DNA of 64,000 bases, from contig CAMZMU010000040.1 of assembly GCA_947311845.1 (NCBI GenBank), positions 55,063,360-55,127,359 on the forward strand, read 5' to 3'. The translations under genes and the position numbers were made by a program. The notes under the pieces were generated by a model, which did no database searches, was not told the DNA's origin, and saw nothing but the letters and a program-made list of their open reading frames with translations. The DNA comes from Poa pratensis. Its lineage: Eukaryota; Streptophyta; Magnoliopsida; Poales; Poaceae. This document shows, one piece after another, positions 1-11,718 of this stretch; the first letter of the stretch is position 1, and each line of letters starts with the position of its first letter.

Positions 1-408
1 ATCAAGAGGGGCTCTCGATTGAGCTTTAGCGTATCAGTTGGAGAGAGCTCAAACATTTGCATACTTGCCTTCATCATCTTTCTTGGTTCTTATTTGGATT
101 TTCTTCTTGTTGGGTTTTGGTGCTTGTTGTGATCTTCATGACAAGCCCAAGTTCTCCGAAAACGGATTTCGTATGGAAAACTTGTTGCGTTTTCGGGTTA
201 GAAATATTATCGGTCCACCTTCGAGATAGGGTCCACACCTTCCCATGTGTGGTATCCCCTCTATATTTGTGACCCTTAATATTTCAGGTTTTGCTCTTGT
301 CGTTACCTTTCCAACATAATTGGTTTCACCTGTTTTGGAGTTCGAACGAGAAAGTTATTGCATTTCAGGTTTTGCTGTTTCTGTCAAGATTTGCTCAAGC
401 AGGGGAAT

Positions 409-704
409 CGGATTATCCGGTCCTAGCCGACTCGGATTATCCAATTCTCAAGATTGCTCGATTTCGGCTAAGGACTTTAAAAACAATGCATACTGGAGCT
501 TTTCGGAATATCCGATTCTAAAGTTTTCTCTCGAAATCGGCTAAGGACTTCTTGCTGCCTGTTTTGTGGCGTACTGAAGTTTTTCGGAATATCCGATATA
601 GGTCTACCCGGATTATCCGGCTGTTCCGGATTATCCGATACTTTGTGTTTCGGACTATCCGATCCAGTCGGATTATCCGATCATGACTTATATCGGAATA
701 TCCG
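409..704 (+). repeat. Array of nine CGGATTATCCG-like motifs in the LTR promoter
   Basis: Nine copies of an 11-bp near-palindrome, CGG(A/T/C)(A/T)TATCCG with one truncated variant, begin at about 409, 433, 504, 585, 609, 627, 651, 669 and 694. The last copy lies about 40 bp before the TATA box. The other LTR copy carries a similar array at 60530–60862. Placement upstream of the TATA box suggests protein-binding sites in the U3 region, which is inference. Confidence 0.7.
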
Positions 705-740
705 ATTTTTCTGTCTGCAACGGCTCTTTTTCTGGGAGGG

Positions 741-750
741 GTATAAATAC
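741..750 (+). promoter_or_regulatory. TATA box of the LTR promoter
   Basis: GTATAAATAC lies between GGGAGGG and CCCTCCACC. The same context is present in the second LTR copy at about 60898–60907. It would place the U3/R boundary about 30 bp downstream. Confidence 0.55.
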
Positions 751-1811
751 CCCTCCACCTACCTCCAGCCAGCCAGCTTTGCTGAGCACGAATTTGACCC
801 CCATTGTTGACCTTCTTGAGCTTAGCTATCTCTCAATCCCTCCATGATTCTTGCCTCCATTTAGTGGGAAAAGAGAGAGGAGATCTAGATCTATTGTTCC
901 ACCAATCCATCTCTCCTCTAAGTGAGGGGAAGCCTTTGGATCTAGATCTTGGAGTTCCATTTGTTGAGTTCTTCCTTGTTCTTCCTCTCTTCTCCCCCCC
1001 ACAAGCATTAGTTGCTTTTGGTGGGATTTGGGAGTGAAGGATTTGACCACCTCTAGTGGTCTTGCCTTCATTACATCGGTTGCATCGGTTTGAGTTCTCC
1101 ACGGTGATACGTGGAAATAGAAGTTGAGAAGCTTGTTACTCTTGGGTACTTGGGGTGCCCTAGAGCTTGTCCTCTTGGGTACTTGGAGTGCCCTAGACGG
1201 TCCTTGTTGATCTCGGAGTTTTGGTGGCTCGCGGGATAGTTGGGAGCCTCCAATTAAGTTGTGGAGTCGCGCCCAACCTTGTGATTCTTGTGGCTTTGGG
1301 AGCCGCGGGAATTCGGTGAGAGCCTCCAATTAAGTTGTGGAGTGTGCCTCATCCTTGTACGGGTTCGGTGACCACCCTCAAGTGTCCCATAGTGGCTCGT
1401 GGCACTCTACATTGGTAGAGGCACGAAGGAGATTACGGTGTGCCATTTGACGGCTATTCGGGGATCACTTTGTGACTCCGCACCGCTCCAACGGAGACGT
1501 AGCTTCCATTGGGAAGTGAACTTCGGGATAAATCATCGTCTCCAAGTGCCTCGGTATTTCTATACCCGAGCTTCTTACTTATGCTATTTACTTTGTGATA
1601 GCCATCGGGCTTGAAGTAATATATCTTGCTAGCACATATTTGCTTATCTTGTTTAGCATAAGTTGTTGGTGCACATAGGTTAACCTAGCTTGTTTAGGTT
1701 TCGTGCTTGATAAATTAAACGCTAGTTTTATTCCGCATTTATTCAAGCCTAAACCGTAGAAGAATTTTAATCGCCTATTCACCCCCTCTAGGCGACATCC
1801 GTGTCCTTTCA

Positions 1812-2930
1812 GACTTTCCAAGGCATCTTGTCGGGGAAAAGTCGGCTCGGCTTTTGGGTCGTATCACACTTGAAATCATCTTCGACAGCGCGCTTTTAGG
1901 TAGTTGACTTCAACAACGCCTAACACGCCATCTTTGGTCGACCTGCTTTGCCAAGTTCATGACATGCCTGTGGTAGTGGTATGTATATCTAAAGCTGAAG
2001 ATACAGGATCTGAAGGGCGTCATCACCATTATCTGCGACTACAGGCGCTCTGTGAAGTGCAAAAACGTGAATGCCACGATCACCGATTCCCTCATCGTTG
2101 AGCTCAAGAGTTGGCCAAAACTGACGAGATGACACCAGCTAAGAATTGCGCTACCGACTCGTTCCAGTCAGCTTTGGAAACCAAAAAAATCATCCTGGTG
2201 GAGGGCGATTGCTCCAAGATGACCAAGATTAGGGCCAGCTTGGACCGCAATTAGGAAATCGGCTCACCGAGTTCCTTCGTGAGAGTTGGAACATATTTAC
2301 TTGGAAGTCATCTGACATGCTAAGTCTACCATGAGAACTCACCGAGCACTCCCACGACGTCTTCGAGAACGTGAAGCCGGTCGAGAGACCCTACGCAGCT
2401 TTCCTGACGATGGGCGTGAGGCCATCGGTGAAGAAATTGCCTTGCCCAGCTCTTCGGAGCCGACTTCATCGATCATGGAAGTCATCCACACCTAATGGTT
2501 TGCTAATCCAATCCTTGTGCTCAAGAAAAACAACACTTGGCACACGTGCACCGACTACATCAGTCCAAACAAGGAATTCCCAAGAACTAGTTCACACTGC
2601 CCCGCATCAATCAAGTCATCAACTCTACCACAGACTGAGAGTTGTTGTGTTTTCTAGATGCCTATTCAGGCTACCACCGGATTAAGATGAAAGAGTTAGA
2701 TCAGATAAAGACTTCTTTCATCACCCTTATGGTGCTTATTGCTCTATGTGTATACCTATTGGTGTAAGAAACGCAGATGCCACTTATCAACATAGCATTC
2801 AAAGATGTTTGCATGAGCAGATAAGCAAAAACGTACACACATACATTGATGACATAGTAGTCAGGTCCAAACACTACTCGACCTCAAGACCAACTGTCTC
2901 GCAAATAGTGTCGGATAACAACGCTACTCT
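1812..2930 (+). pseudogene. Decayed Gypsy polyprotein relic (protease-to-reverse transcriptase region)
   Basis: Translation in shifting frames on the plus strand gives Gypsy-like fragments in order. A stretch resembling the region before reverse transcriptase lies at 1880–2100. An RT N-terminus is visible at 2400–2560, including VLKKNNTW. The LDAYSGYH-like palm segment is at about 2655–2690 and a remnant of the catalytic YIDDIV block at about 2843–2862. Many stops and frameshifts show that it is long dead. The LTR ending at 1811 appears to have inserted into it or been joined to it. Confidence 0.7.
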
Positions 2931-4233
2931 TGTTTGTGGTGGTTTCGACTTTCTTTCGGTGATCGGGCGATCTCGAGGCTATAGTTATACATGATTTGTG
3001 CGTGTATAGTTACACATGCACGCTTATGATATTCAGTGTAGTCTCAAAGATTTTGCATTGTTTTGTGCAACCAGATAAAGATCATAAATATGTGTTATAT
3101 TGTCTATGTTGTCGTGGACATATCTTTCAACCAAATTGGTGGGGTGTCCAAACTTTGTTTTCTTGAGCTGGTATGTAGGTATATTGAACAATCCGTCCCA
3201 GTTGAAATATCTTCTATTAAGTAGTCCCCAACAACTTGAATGGATAAAGCAAGTAAATTTGATCCCAACCTTTAATGTATGTGTTCATGATCACATCGAA
3301 TTGGAAAAGACCATCTCCTTCAAAAGGAGCATCATTTAAGCAAGGCTTGGTGTTACATGAGCGTAACATACATGGATGTAAGCATTGGTTAGTGTGTACA
3401 TGCTTGTTGGAAATCCTAATCATTTATGTATTCAATATATTCCACAAGTCCTTGCACGGTCCTTTGGTGGTAATTTCTTGAAAAAAAAACCTATCACATA
3501 ACAAGTTGCACAAATTAAATTATTTGCATGTATCATCTTTGTCTAACAAGACTTGTACAGGTTTATCGAAAACTAAAACAAGGTAAACTAAGATAATCAT
3601 TTCCTTAATTTAAATGGTAAGACAATGTAAAGTAAGACAATGAATGTCCTAGTATAATATTCCGCGAACTTGTACAAGGCCTGTTAGACAAAGAAGATAG
3701 ATTCAAATAATTTAAATATGTGAAACTTGCTATGTTGATAGGATTGTTTTCCAAGGATTACCAAGGACCATGCAAGGACTAGCTTGTGGAATAGACTGAA
3801 TATATAAAGGACTAGAACTTCCAACGAGTATATATACATTATCCGTTGATTAGAGCATGTATCTTAGGCTCATGGTAACACCAAGCATTGATTAGAATGA
3901 TGCTTCTATTGAAGAGATGTTATTTTCAATTTTTTCTTTCAACCTTATTCATGAACATACATTAAATTTCAGGGCCTATTTTGCTTATTTTATTTATTTA
4001 TTCAAGTGTTTGGCATGTCCTTAAGACAAGAGATTTCAACTAGAACAACTAGTTCAAAATACACCTACATACCGCTTAGGAAAACAGAGTGTGGACACCC
4101 ATCAACTTGGTTGAAAGACATGTCTAAAACAACATTGTCGGTATAATACATTTGATGAGATCTTTCTGGGTGCATAAAACAATTGGAAAGCTTTGCGACT
4201 ACATTGAGTATCAGTAGAGTGTATAACTATATA
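2931..4233. other. AT-rich intergenic DNA, no gene seen
   Basis: No exon-like or conserved coding stretch is visible. The only structure recognised is the inverted-repeat unit at 3538–3693. Confidence 0.5.
3538..3693. mobile_element. Short MITE-like inverted repeat
   Basis: The left end (about 3538–3563, TTTGTCTAACA then CTTGTACA) and right end (about 3666–3693, CTTGTACA then TGTTAGACAAA) are imperfect inverted copies of about 25 bp around an AT-rich core of about 100 bp. The length and ends fit a small non-autonomous DNA transposon. A clear target duplication was not found, so the family is open. Confidence 0.55.
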
Positions 4234-4393
4234 CTCCATCCGTTCCTAAATGTAAGATGTTTTAGATGTTACACATATTGTCTAGATACATACACAAATG
4301 AGTGAACATACACATGTAATGTGTCTAGATACATTTGTGTACATGTGTATGTGGACAAAGTCTAAATCATCTTATATTTGGGAACAGAGGGAG
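4234..4393. mobile_element. Stowaway MITE, 160 bp
   Basis: It starts CTCCATCCGTTCCTAAAT and ends with the inverted counterpart ATTTGGGAACAGAGGGAG, flanked on both sides by the dinucleotide TA (4232–4233 and 4394–4395). The CTCCCTCCGTTCC-type terminus and TA duplication are diagnostic of Stowaway (Tc1/mariner) MITEs in grasses. The core carries the usual secondary palindrome around TGTCTAGATACAT. Confidence 0.9.
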
Positions 4394-6123
4394 TACATAC
4401 ATAGCACCAAACCCACATTTAATATCATTTACACACATTTGTAGATAATTAATATGGAAAAATGAAGAAACTAGGAGACCATGCATGATGACCGGTGTAA
4501 AATATGGTAAAGGTCCAGACATTGTCGACAAATAATATCAAGTCTTCATAAAGTATGCATGCTAGTATATTCCTTCACTAAATGTGCATAAAAATCAATG
4601 AGCACCATTGTTATTTTTAACAAACATACATATACAATAATCATGATAAAGTATTGGAAGAAAGAGTAAGAAATCAAACATTTGTGACTGATCAAAGGTG
4701 TGCAACTTATTTTCCAAGCTAACGATGTAATACCGATAATCGCACATAGGTATATGTTGCAAAACACTTTTACTTAAGTTGATGGTTCTTGTCAGTACAC
4801 AATAAATGCTAGGTAGCCAAGGCGGGGAGGATAACTGTTGAAAGAGTATAAGTAGTACCCAAGATGAGTTCTTCTCCTCCACCTTCCCTAGAGCCTCCGG
4901 TATCACGACCAATACGGCGACGGGTTCTCCAACCGTACAGTGATAGAGTGGCATAAGTATGGAAATACGATAATTTAGTGGCGAGCCGAGCTCTTTAATT
5001 TGTGGAAGTGCAATGATGTATGTAGCCGAGGCATCCTAACAAACAGATGATTTCAACCTTGTGCTACATGTCCCGATAAAATCAAGTAGGCAATTTCCAT
5101 CTATCTTAGTTGGTAAAATATTTGATACAAAGATGAATAAACCAAAAAAAGCTCTCCCTTCCATCTCTTAGATAGATAGAGATAAGGTGTGTGTGTGTGG
5201 GGGGGGGGGGGGGGGGGGGGTGAGGCATTGGTGTCGCTTTCATGGCTATCAAAAACAAATAAGGCAAGGCCCTGTTACCAGCAAAAGGGAACAATATTCC
5301 TTTCCTTTTCCTTGATCTCTTAAGAGAAAGTACAATAGGTCCGATTCAACAGGCTCTAAGGATTTAAATAACATATTTTTGTTGAGTTGGAGGATAGAGA
5401 AGAGAAGCGGGTTGTAAAATAAGAACCAGCTACAACACATGCTCCGAAACACTTTGTGAGAGTGTAAGGTGGGCCAACTAAAAATAAAGTATATGTTTAT
5501 AACTAACTATTATACATGTTGGTTATAAATGACATGCACTATATTATAGCCAGCACTAGAATTTCTATTATTTTTTCACTAACCTACTAAAGTGAGGAGA
5601 GGAGATGGTAAGTAAGTGAATCAAAGAGCCACAATCCTATGGAGAAAGAGGGTAATTGGTATATGGAAAGTAGCCTCCTTTTTACTGTTATAGGATAAAT
5701 CCCAACATAGATAGGTGAGTTTGAAATTCTACACAGCGCAAAGGAATGTGAACTGGAAAAGAACTCAACAAGGAAAATCTATGGAATATAAACCATTATT
5801 TTACCTGTGCCTTAGCTTGAACAAAATTTGAAAACAATCTTTTCACCTTCCTCATAGCGTCTTTCTCCATCTTGGTTCTAAATTAAGTACACTTGGCATT
5901 TCAGAAGACAAGGATGTACCAACCGAGCAATGTTTCCTAAAAAACTGTAAATAGTTGTAATTCAACAACGACATTACGAGCATATATATATACAACACAT
6001 AAAGAAGAACTGGACAGTTGTTGAGAAATGCAAGGAAGCAAGACATCATTAGTTGTGTACATTCCTAATCACGTCGTGTTATGCATTTCATACATATGCC
6101 TCAAAATACCTACGAACAAACAA
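4394..6123. other. Intergenic DNA, no gene seen
   Basis: No supportable coding or RNA gene. It contains a (GT)6 microsatellite followed by a 22-base G run at 5187–5220. Confidence 0.5.
5187..5220. repeat. (GT)6 followed by a 22-base poly-G run
   Basis: Six GT units (5187–5198) run directly into 22 consecutive G (5199–5220). Long G runs are rare and hard to sequence, so the exact length is unreliable. Confidence 0.9.
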
Positions 6124-6255
6124 TAATAGGCAAGGACCACATCTCCAGATCTATACTAGATGGTCCATAATAGGCATGGACCACATCTCCACATCTATAG
6201 CTAGATGGTACATAATAGGAAAGGACCCATATCTAGATCTATAGCTAGATGGTAC
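6124..6255. repeat. Tandem repeat, three units of about 44–45 bp
   Basis: Three imperfect units begin near 6124, 6168 and 6213. Each starts AATAGG and contains GATCTATA and TAGATGGT. There are no spacers between units, so this is a minisatellite. Confidence 0.8.
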
Positions 6256-8099
6256 TATATGAGGAAGAACTTCTACAAACAAAAATAATGCTACCCCATA
6301 ACTCAATTTAAACATGTATATGATAAATTGAAACACAAGACATAATGTCTATGCTTTGGAGTACTCAAAAGTTTGTGTATAGCCACATCATGTAGAGAGA
6401 ATTGCACTACAGTTGAAGCACGAGATAGACAAATAACCCACAAGTGCAATGAATTCATCGTGATCCAAAATATGTATGTCCTATTATGGGTATAAAGTCC
6501 GAACTTGACACATAACACTACCTGAATATAGCTCTGAATCTGTATCACACACTTTTGTTGTATAGATTCAAATTCGCTGCTCAATCAAAGAAAGGAGACA
6601 CATTTAGCAAGTATTGTTAATTTTATAACTGCTTGCATAGTTTTTGTGCACCCAGGTTCACATGATTACAAAATTCACTCAATCTAAATCGTTGCAAAAT
6701 GTAATAGAGAATAGATCACACAAACAATGGACACCCAAACAATCTATTGTCTCACGTCATACAAAAAGTAAGTTTGTATTGTCATGGAATTATGCAATCG
6801 TTGACTAGTTTACATAGATTACACTAGCACTCAAAAAATCTATAATTACCTTCAAAAAACGTATCTCCATAAGCATATACACCCTAGAACAATCTGTCAA
6901 GATATCTAAGTGGTATTTCTCGATGGCGCTAGATCTGGGGAGAGGGTGGCGTTAAATCTGGCGGAGTGGTGGGCGAGAGGGAGGAGCGTCATGGAGATCG
7001 ACAAACATTGGCTTGGGAGTGGATTGTGTGGAGGAGGGGAGGGTGGCGGGGGCGGGGCGATTGTCTAGGGTTAGGATAAGGCTGAGAGTGTATATATAAT
7101 GGAATAGGGTAGGTGGAGTGGGATGTTAGTGGGCTTTAAGTGGCTGAAATTTTCACTGGTGGGCCATAATACTTTGCTATCACTGCAGGAGGTAAACAAC
7201 ACTAACGGACCTACTGCAACATGGTCGAGTGATGCAGTTTGATAGTCACGTCATTATAACAATCAATTATCGTTACTTTGAAGTAGTCGGGTATAATGGG
7301 TAAGATGAAAACAAATATGTATTTTGGATCTCATCTCCCTCTTGTGTTACCGAACTCACCAGAAAATGAAAAAGAAGCATCCGATTCAATCAGACTGAGT
7401 AAAGTAAGAATATTTCTATAAAATAATAATTTCCTAGTCACTACAAACTTGAGAACCATTTTTTGGTCTTTGATAGAGTGCCTACCCCCATAATTTTTGG
7501 TCTTTGATAGAGTGTGTGGAACCTACCCACCATAGTTTGAATTCTTGTCCTCTCGGTTATATGTACATGTCGGTGCATTTAGTAGGAGTTTGGTGGTATT
7601 CGTTGATATTTATCCCGTCGTTCCTATGGTGTGATTAGGAGACGGTTTACATTGGTGTGCGCATGTCGTATGATGTTGTGTGTGTGTGTGCGTGCATGTG
7701 TAAGTTTGTTACAAAAAGTGTCCATAAAATCTCTTAATAATGATATGAGTTGATTATATATAATGGGCATGCTTTAGTTGCCAAATAGAATTAATGGATA
7801 AGTTGGGAACAAATTTGCATCGTGTCATCTCACTTCCTCAATGTTACCTAACTCAACAAGATATTCAGACTTAGCTAGCTATCTTGATTGGCTGAGCTTT
7901 TTCAAAAGTAATACACCATAGAAAAGCGTATCATTTTACAAAATAAGTAGTCAAGCGGCCAATACAACGTCCGTAAGTTTTACATATTGACTCAAGGGTT
8001 AATTTATGTTCTCATATACACTTATAGTACCCAACCCCACGCTCAAATTGCAACTACCGACCGTTGTCCACCATTCTCAGACTGTAGCCCCCCTCTCCA
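6256..8099. other. Intergenic DNA, no gene seen
   Basis: Mostly AT-rich, with a purine- and GC-rich patch at about 6920–7080 and a (TG)n patch near 7676–7690. I found no convincing gene, transposon terminus or RNA. Confidence 0.45.
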
Positions 8100-8760
8100 A
8101 TGCGCTCTCCTCTGAGAACTCATTTAACTCACCATAGGGCTAGCTTGATATGTACCTTAGCGACGATCGTCGCCACCGATGATGAGGCTCCCATTAAATA
8201 CCTATCACTGTGGTGTCTCCAAATACACCACGACCCGAGGATGAAATCATCCAAACGTCACGACGATCATGTCCCTATAAACATATGCTAGTCCACAATT
8301 CCTTTAGTCCTATATATGTGTTTAGCATTCACTCCATAAGTTTCCAATCCTGCAACATGGAGTGCCATGCCTCGCGTGCCAAGACGCTGCGGATCAACAA
8401 ATGCACCAAAGCCCCTGTCTCCTGCTCACACAACAGGCAAATGGACGAGTGTGGGAGTTGCCCCTTAGCTAGTCCAAAGGCCATCCAACACATATTCTAT
8501 GCCACCAACCATGCAAGGAACTTGGATGTCGAGTCATCGGTAGGCGGGATCTCTAAATGGGGCCACTCATCGGGTCAATCATTTGAGGTGTGAGTATGTT
8601 GCGTAGGGCGAACGTTCTGAGTATCCCCATCTCTCCCCCAGATCCACCGGTAGGAGTCCTCTCCACTGTGAGCTGCTGGACCAAGAACTCCGTGTCGGCC
8701 GCCTCGTCTTTGGCATCGGCATGTCGTGGCCCTCTTCTTCCATGGCGGTAAGCAACATTG
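8100..8760 (-). pseudogene. LINE relic: C-terminal zinc-binding (zf-RVT) region
   Basis: Read on the minus strand in shifting frames, this gives the tail of a plant LINE polyprotein. DSYRWIW lies near 8650. A zinc-binding block follows at about 8350–8470, with CLLCEQE, HLLI and a downstream A-x-x-W. The closing FDDFIL...CIW block is at about 8190–8240. The order and spacing match the zf-RVT end of grass LINE ORF2. Stops and frame shifts interrupt it, so it is a fossil. Confidence 0.6.
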
Positions 8761-9000
8761 AAGCCAGCCTACCATCTCTAATTTTAATTTTAGGTCGTTA
8801 TGCAAAGTGTAGAGTATCCCACATAGCTAGATTAGACCATTATTTATGCACCTCGATTTCATTAGGACGCAAGTATGACACTTGTCACCCAGGCATCAAC
8901 ACTCATAGTTGTGATGCAGCCATGCTTCCTGTTAATCCATCATAGAGCAGTCCATCGCAATTATAAGGGTGTAATCAAATATGGTTCATTATTTATCTGA
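8761..9000. other. Short spacer between the LINE and Harbinger relics
   Basis: No recognisable feature. Confidence 0.3.
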
Positions 9001-10150
9001 CACCAGAGAGGATGCTGAATCTAAACTACATCTACAACTGCAATGACACAGAGGTTGTGAACATGTTGCATGGGTAGAGCCCCTTTTACCCAGGTTGTGC
9101 AGACATTCAGGGAGAAAAGGTTGTTACAAGATATTAGCCACACCTCTATGGAAGAGCAAGTGACAATATTCCTGCATGTTGTAGGTCATAACCAGAAGTT
9201 CAGATAGATCACAACACATTCAAGAGATCAAGTGAGACAATATTGCAGTATTTCAAGCAAGACTTGTATGCGGCTGGAGAGTAAAGATGAGAGATGATCA
9301 AGAGACCATCTGCTCGAACTCCACAGAAGATATGAAACAGTTATATGTGGTAGCCATATTTTAAGGTGAGCAATTCATATTTGTTAGTGCATTCCATGCC
9401 ATCATTGTATCGCTGTGAATAATAACATTTTGTGCAAGTAATCAAAGGATTGTATTGGTGAAATTGGTGGTATACATATGACTACTAGAGTCCAAGGTCA
9501 CAGTCTGCCGCATACATGGGTGATGGGTAGAAAACACTACACAAGTCAGACTGTGCTTTCTGCTGTCGATTTGGATCTCTGGTTCACATATGTGTTGGCT
9601 GGTTAGAAAGGATCAACCAGTTATGGAAGCAATCTTGCTGACACCATGAGTCGATCTGATGTGATCAATACTCCAGATAAAAAGTTCTACCTAGGAGATG
9701 CTGGGTATGCATGTCGTCCGGGTGTTTTTCCACCCTTTAGGAAAACCATGTACCATCTTAATGGTTTCCCTGCAAGGCACTATCCTAACAATGCCAAGTA
9801 ATTGTTCAATCTAAGACATTCTAGTCTTAGAACAACATTTGTGAGGGCATTTGCTGCTTTGAAGCACAAATTAAATATTCTTGATCCGAAGCCATTCCAC
9901 CCTTTCCCACCGAAGTTAAGTTGGTTCTTGCATGTTGCATTATTCATAAGAGGATCTTGAAATTTGGTGTTGATGAGTTTGTCCCGGAAGAGAGTGATGT
10001 GACGATAGACCAGGAAAATGAATAGGCCATGATGTCGGTCGATGCTCATGACAATGAATTTTGGAAGAATAAGCAGGACGAGTGGGTTGATCCAATGCGG
10101 GCAGACAAAGGTAACACCATAATCTAACAAAGAAGAAGAAGAAGAAGGAG
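9001..10150 (+). pseudogene. Decayed PIF/Harbinger transposase
   Basis: Plus-strand translations in several frames recover the order of a PIF/Harbinger (DDE_Tnp_4, ALP1-like) transposase. The N-terminal segment is at 9050–9300, including a QVTIFLHVV-like stretch and a SSETI-like stretch. GSNLADTMSR and FYLGDAGYACRPG (catalytic-core region) are at about 9620–9710. LFNLRHSSLR is at about 9802–9835 and the KPFHPF block near 9890. The C-terminal MW region is close to 10100. Multiple stops make it non-functional. Its terminal inverted repeats could not be placed. Confidence 0.75.
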
Positions 10151-10265
10151 AAAATATGGTGAACTCCCCCCTTATCGCTATTGTATAAGATACCCCTTGA
10201 ACAACATGCATGTTAAAACTGCCATTTGTTAATACTTAGGGCAATCACAACAAATGTTGTTGGTT

Positions 10266-11275
10266 TAGTTTTTTTTAAATGGGGAGTTACCCGGACTCTC
10301 CATCGAAGAGATGCATATGGCCTTTATTATATTTATTCAAGATAGGATGTCAAAGACCCTTACAACGAACGAACATACAAGCCCAAACCGCCAAACAGTG
10401 AAAACCACCACAACTAGCACAAACGATAGAGAAAACGGGGCCTTATGCCCTGGCCACAACCAGCACCAGCTCATTGGCCAACTCAGAAATAGCGCCTTGC
10501 GCACACTCTCCAGAAGTCGCCTCCGCCATCTTCCGGCAACCCATCTCTAGCGTGTATATCGAAGCGAAAACCCTCATCGGGCCTGCCACCATGGCACCAG
10601 ACCGCGCCCCGCCCTGCACAAGTCCGCCATTCCACGTAGGTCGTCAAGTCCCCGCTGCACCACGCCGCCAAGACATGTCGTCTTTGTCGTGGTAGATGAA
10701 ACTCCGTTCCACCAGCAGACCCATCGAGAGCTCGAGGCATCACGTGTTCCAAAATGATTCCCCGAGAGGGAGAACATAGAAGGATCCACCATCGTTCGAT
10801 CTAGGAGATCCAGATCTAGGGTTTCGCCCGAAAAATCTGGGCAAGAGATGGGGGATTCGCAGCGATGACACCTTTAACAAGGTAACGACACCCACGGGTG
10901 TCGCTATCTTTGACTCTAAACGCATCGGAGTCCGGCTTGCACTGTCCGACCGCCTCACCTCCTAGATCCATCAAGGATGAGTCGTAGGCCACCACGCCAT
11001 CCCAACGCTGCCGATCTTCCTGGAGAGGGCCATCACGCCGTCTGCTGCACCGCTGTAGAAGAGCAGCCATGTCGTGACGCATGCGGCCGCGCCACGCCCA
11101 GACCCTAGGGCGTCATCCCGCGTCGACTCCTTCGGGCGAAGGGAAGAGGAGGCCCAGCCGACGCCGGTGCTGACCAGGCTTCGCCTGGTCCTGCCCACTG
11201 ACGGCGGTGAGGGAGGAGGGAGAGGGGAAGGGTGTGCTGGCGACGTGGATTAGGGTTCCCTCCCGGCCGCCATGC
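10266..11275 (-). mobile_element. Probable degenerate retroposon (LINE-like, poly-T end on the left)
   Basis: A T run at 10268–10275 begins a segment that becomes very GC-rich toward 11275, the polarity expected of a minus-strand retroposon with its poly(A) end on the left. Phrases such as TTTAACAAGGTAACGAC at about 10871–10887 recall a common grass repeat family, which is recollection rather than alignment. No intact protein is encoded. Confidence 0.35.
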
Positions 11276-11291
11276 GAGAGTTTAGTGAATC

Positions 11292-11332
11292 ATCTGTCGT
11301 GACGAACTACCTATCTGTCGTGACGAACTACC
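11292..11332. repeat. Two tandem copies of a 21-bp unit
   Basis: ATCTGTCGTGACGAACTACC occurs twice with a period of 21 bp and no mismatch. Confidence 0.85.
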
Positions 11333-11525
11333 GTTTGGTTAGTACATATGAGTGAAACATTGTTAATTTGCTGCTCTATTACATGTCTGTGCAGTGTAGT
11401 TTGTTGTAAGGTCAACACTAGTGACGAAGGGTGTCAGAACTCAGAACTCTAGAGTTGAGCAACCAAACACTCACAGTTTATATCCATTAAACGCACACAT
11501 GAAACCAAACGCCCTCTCATGTTGG

Positions 11526-11546
11526 CTCTGTACTGAGGCTGCATAG
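11526..11546. repeat. 21-bp flanking direct repeat, left copy
   Basis: Core ACTGAGGCTGCATAG directly abuts the 5' LTR. A copy with one mismatch lies at 13462–13482, seven bases beyond the 3' LTR. It is much longer than a normal 5-bp target duplication. Confidence 0.8.
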
Positions 11547-11718
11547 TGTTAGAAGTATAATACGTATAGGGATTGAAATATTCTATAGTTAAGAGATAGA
11601 CTCGGTTTAAACCTAGTACGAACGACTTGCCTTGTACTCCAATTATTTACCCCTTTGTACCTCTATATAAACCACACGAGGGTCAAAGCAAAACAACAAC
11701 AAATATATATTTTCCACA
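11547..11718 (+). repeat. 5' LTR of the 1.9-kb retrotransposon
   Basis: Begins TGTTAG and ends CCACA. It carries CTATATAAACC at about 11661–11671, a plausible TATA box. It differs from the 3' LTR at a number of positions, so the insertion is not recent. Confidence 0.8.

Larger units (their letters stand above)
1..1811 (+). mobile_element. 3' part of a long LTR, truncated by the window edge
   Basis: This stretch is collinear with 60246–61975, so the two are copies of one LTR family; the start of this copy lies outside the window. It ends in CCTTTCA at 1811, and no tRNA primer-binding site follows, so it is probably a solo LTR or a recombined end. A TATA box (GTATAAATAC, 741–750) is preceded by an array of short near-palindromes and followed by a C/T-rich leader. 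The copy differs from the 60-kb copy by many substitutions and by a roughly 120-bp extra segment near 160–300, so they are independent insertions. The superfamily is uncertain; the 3' end resembles Copia-type LTRs. Confidence 0.75.

Noticed and set aside
6124..6255. CRISPR-like array
   Set aside because: The repeats are contiguous without spacers and the genome is a plant nuclear genome.
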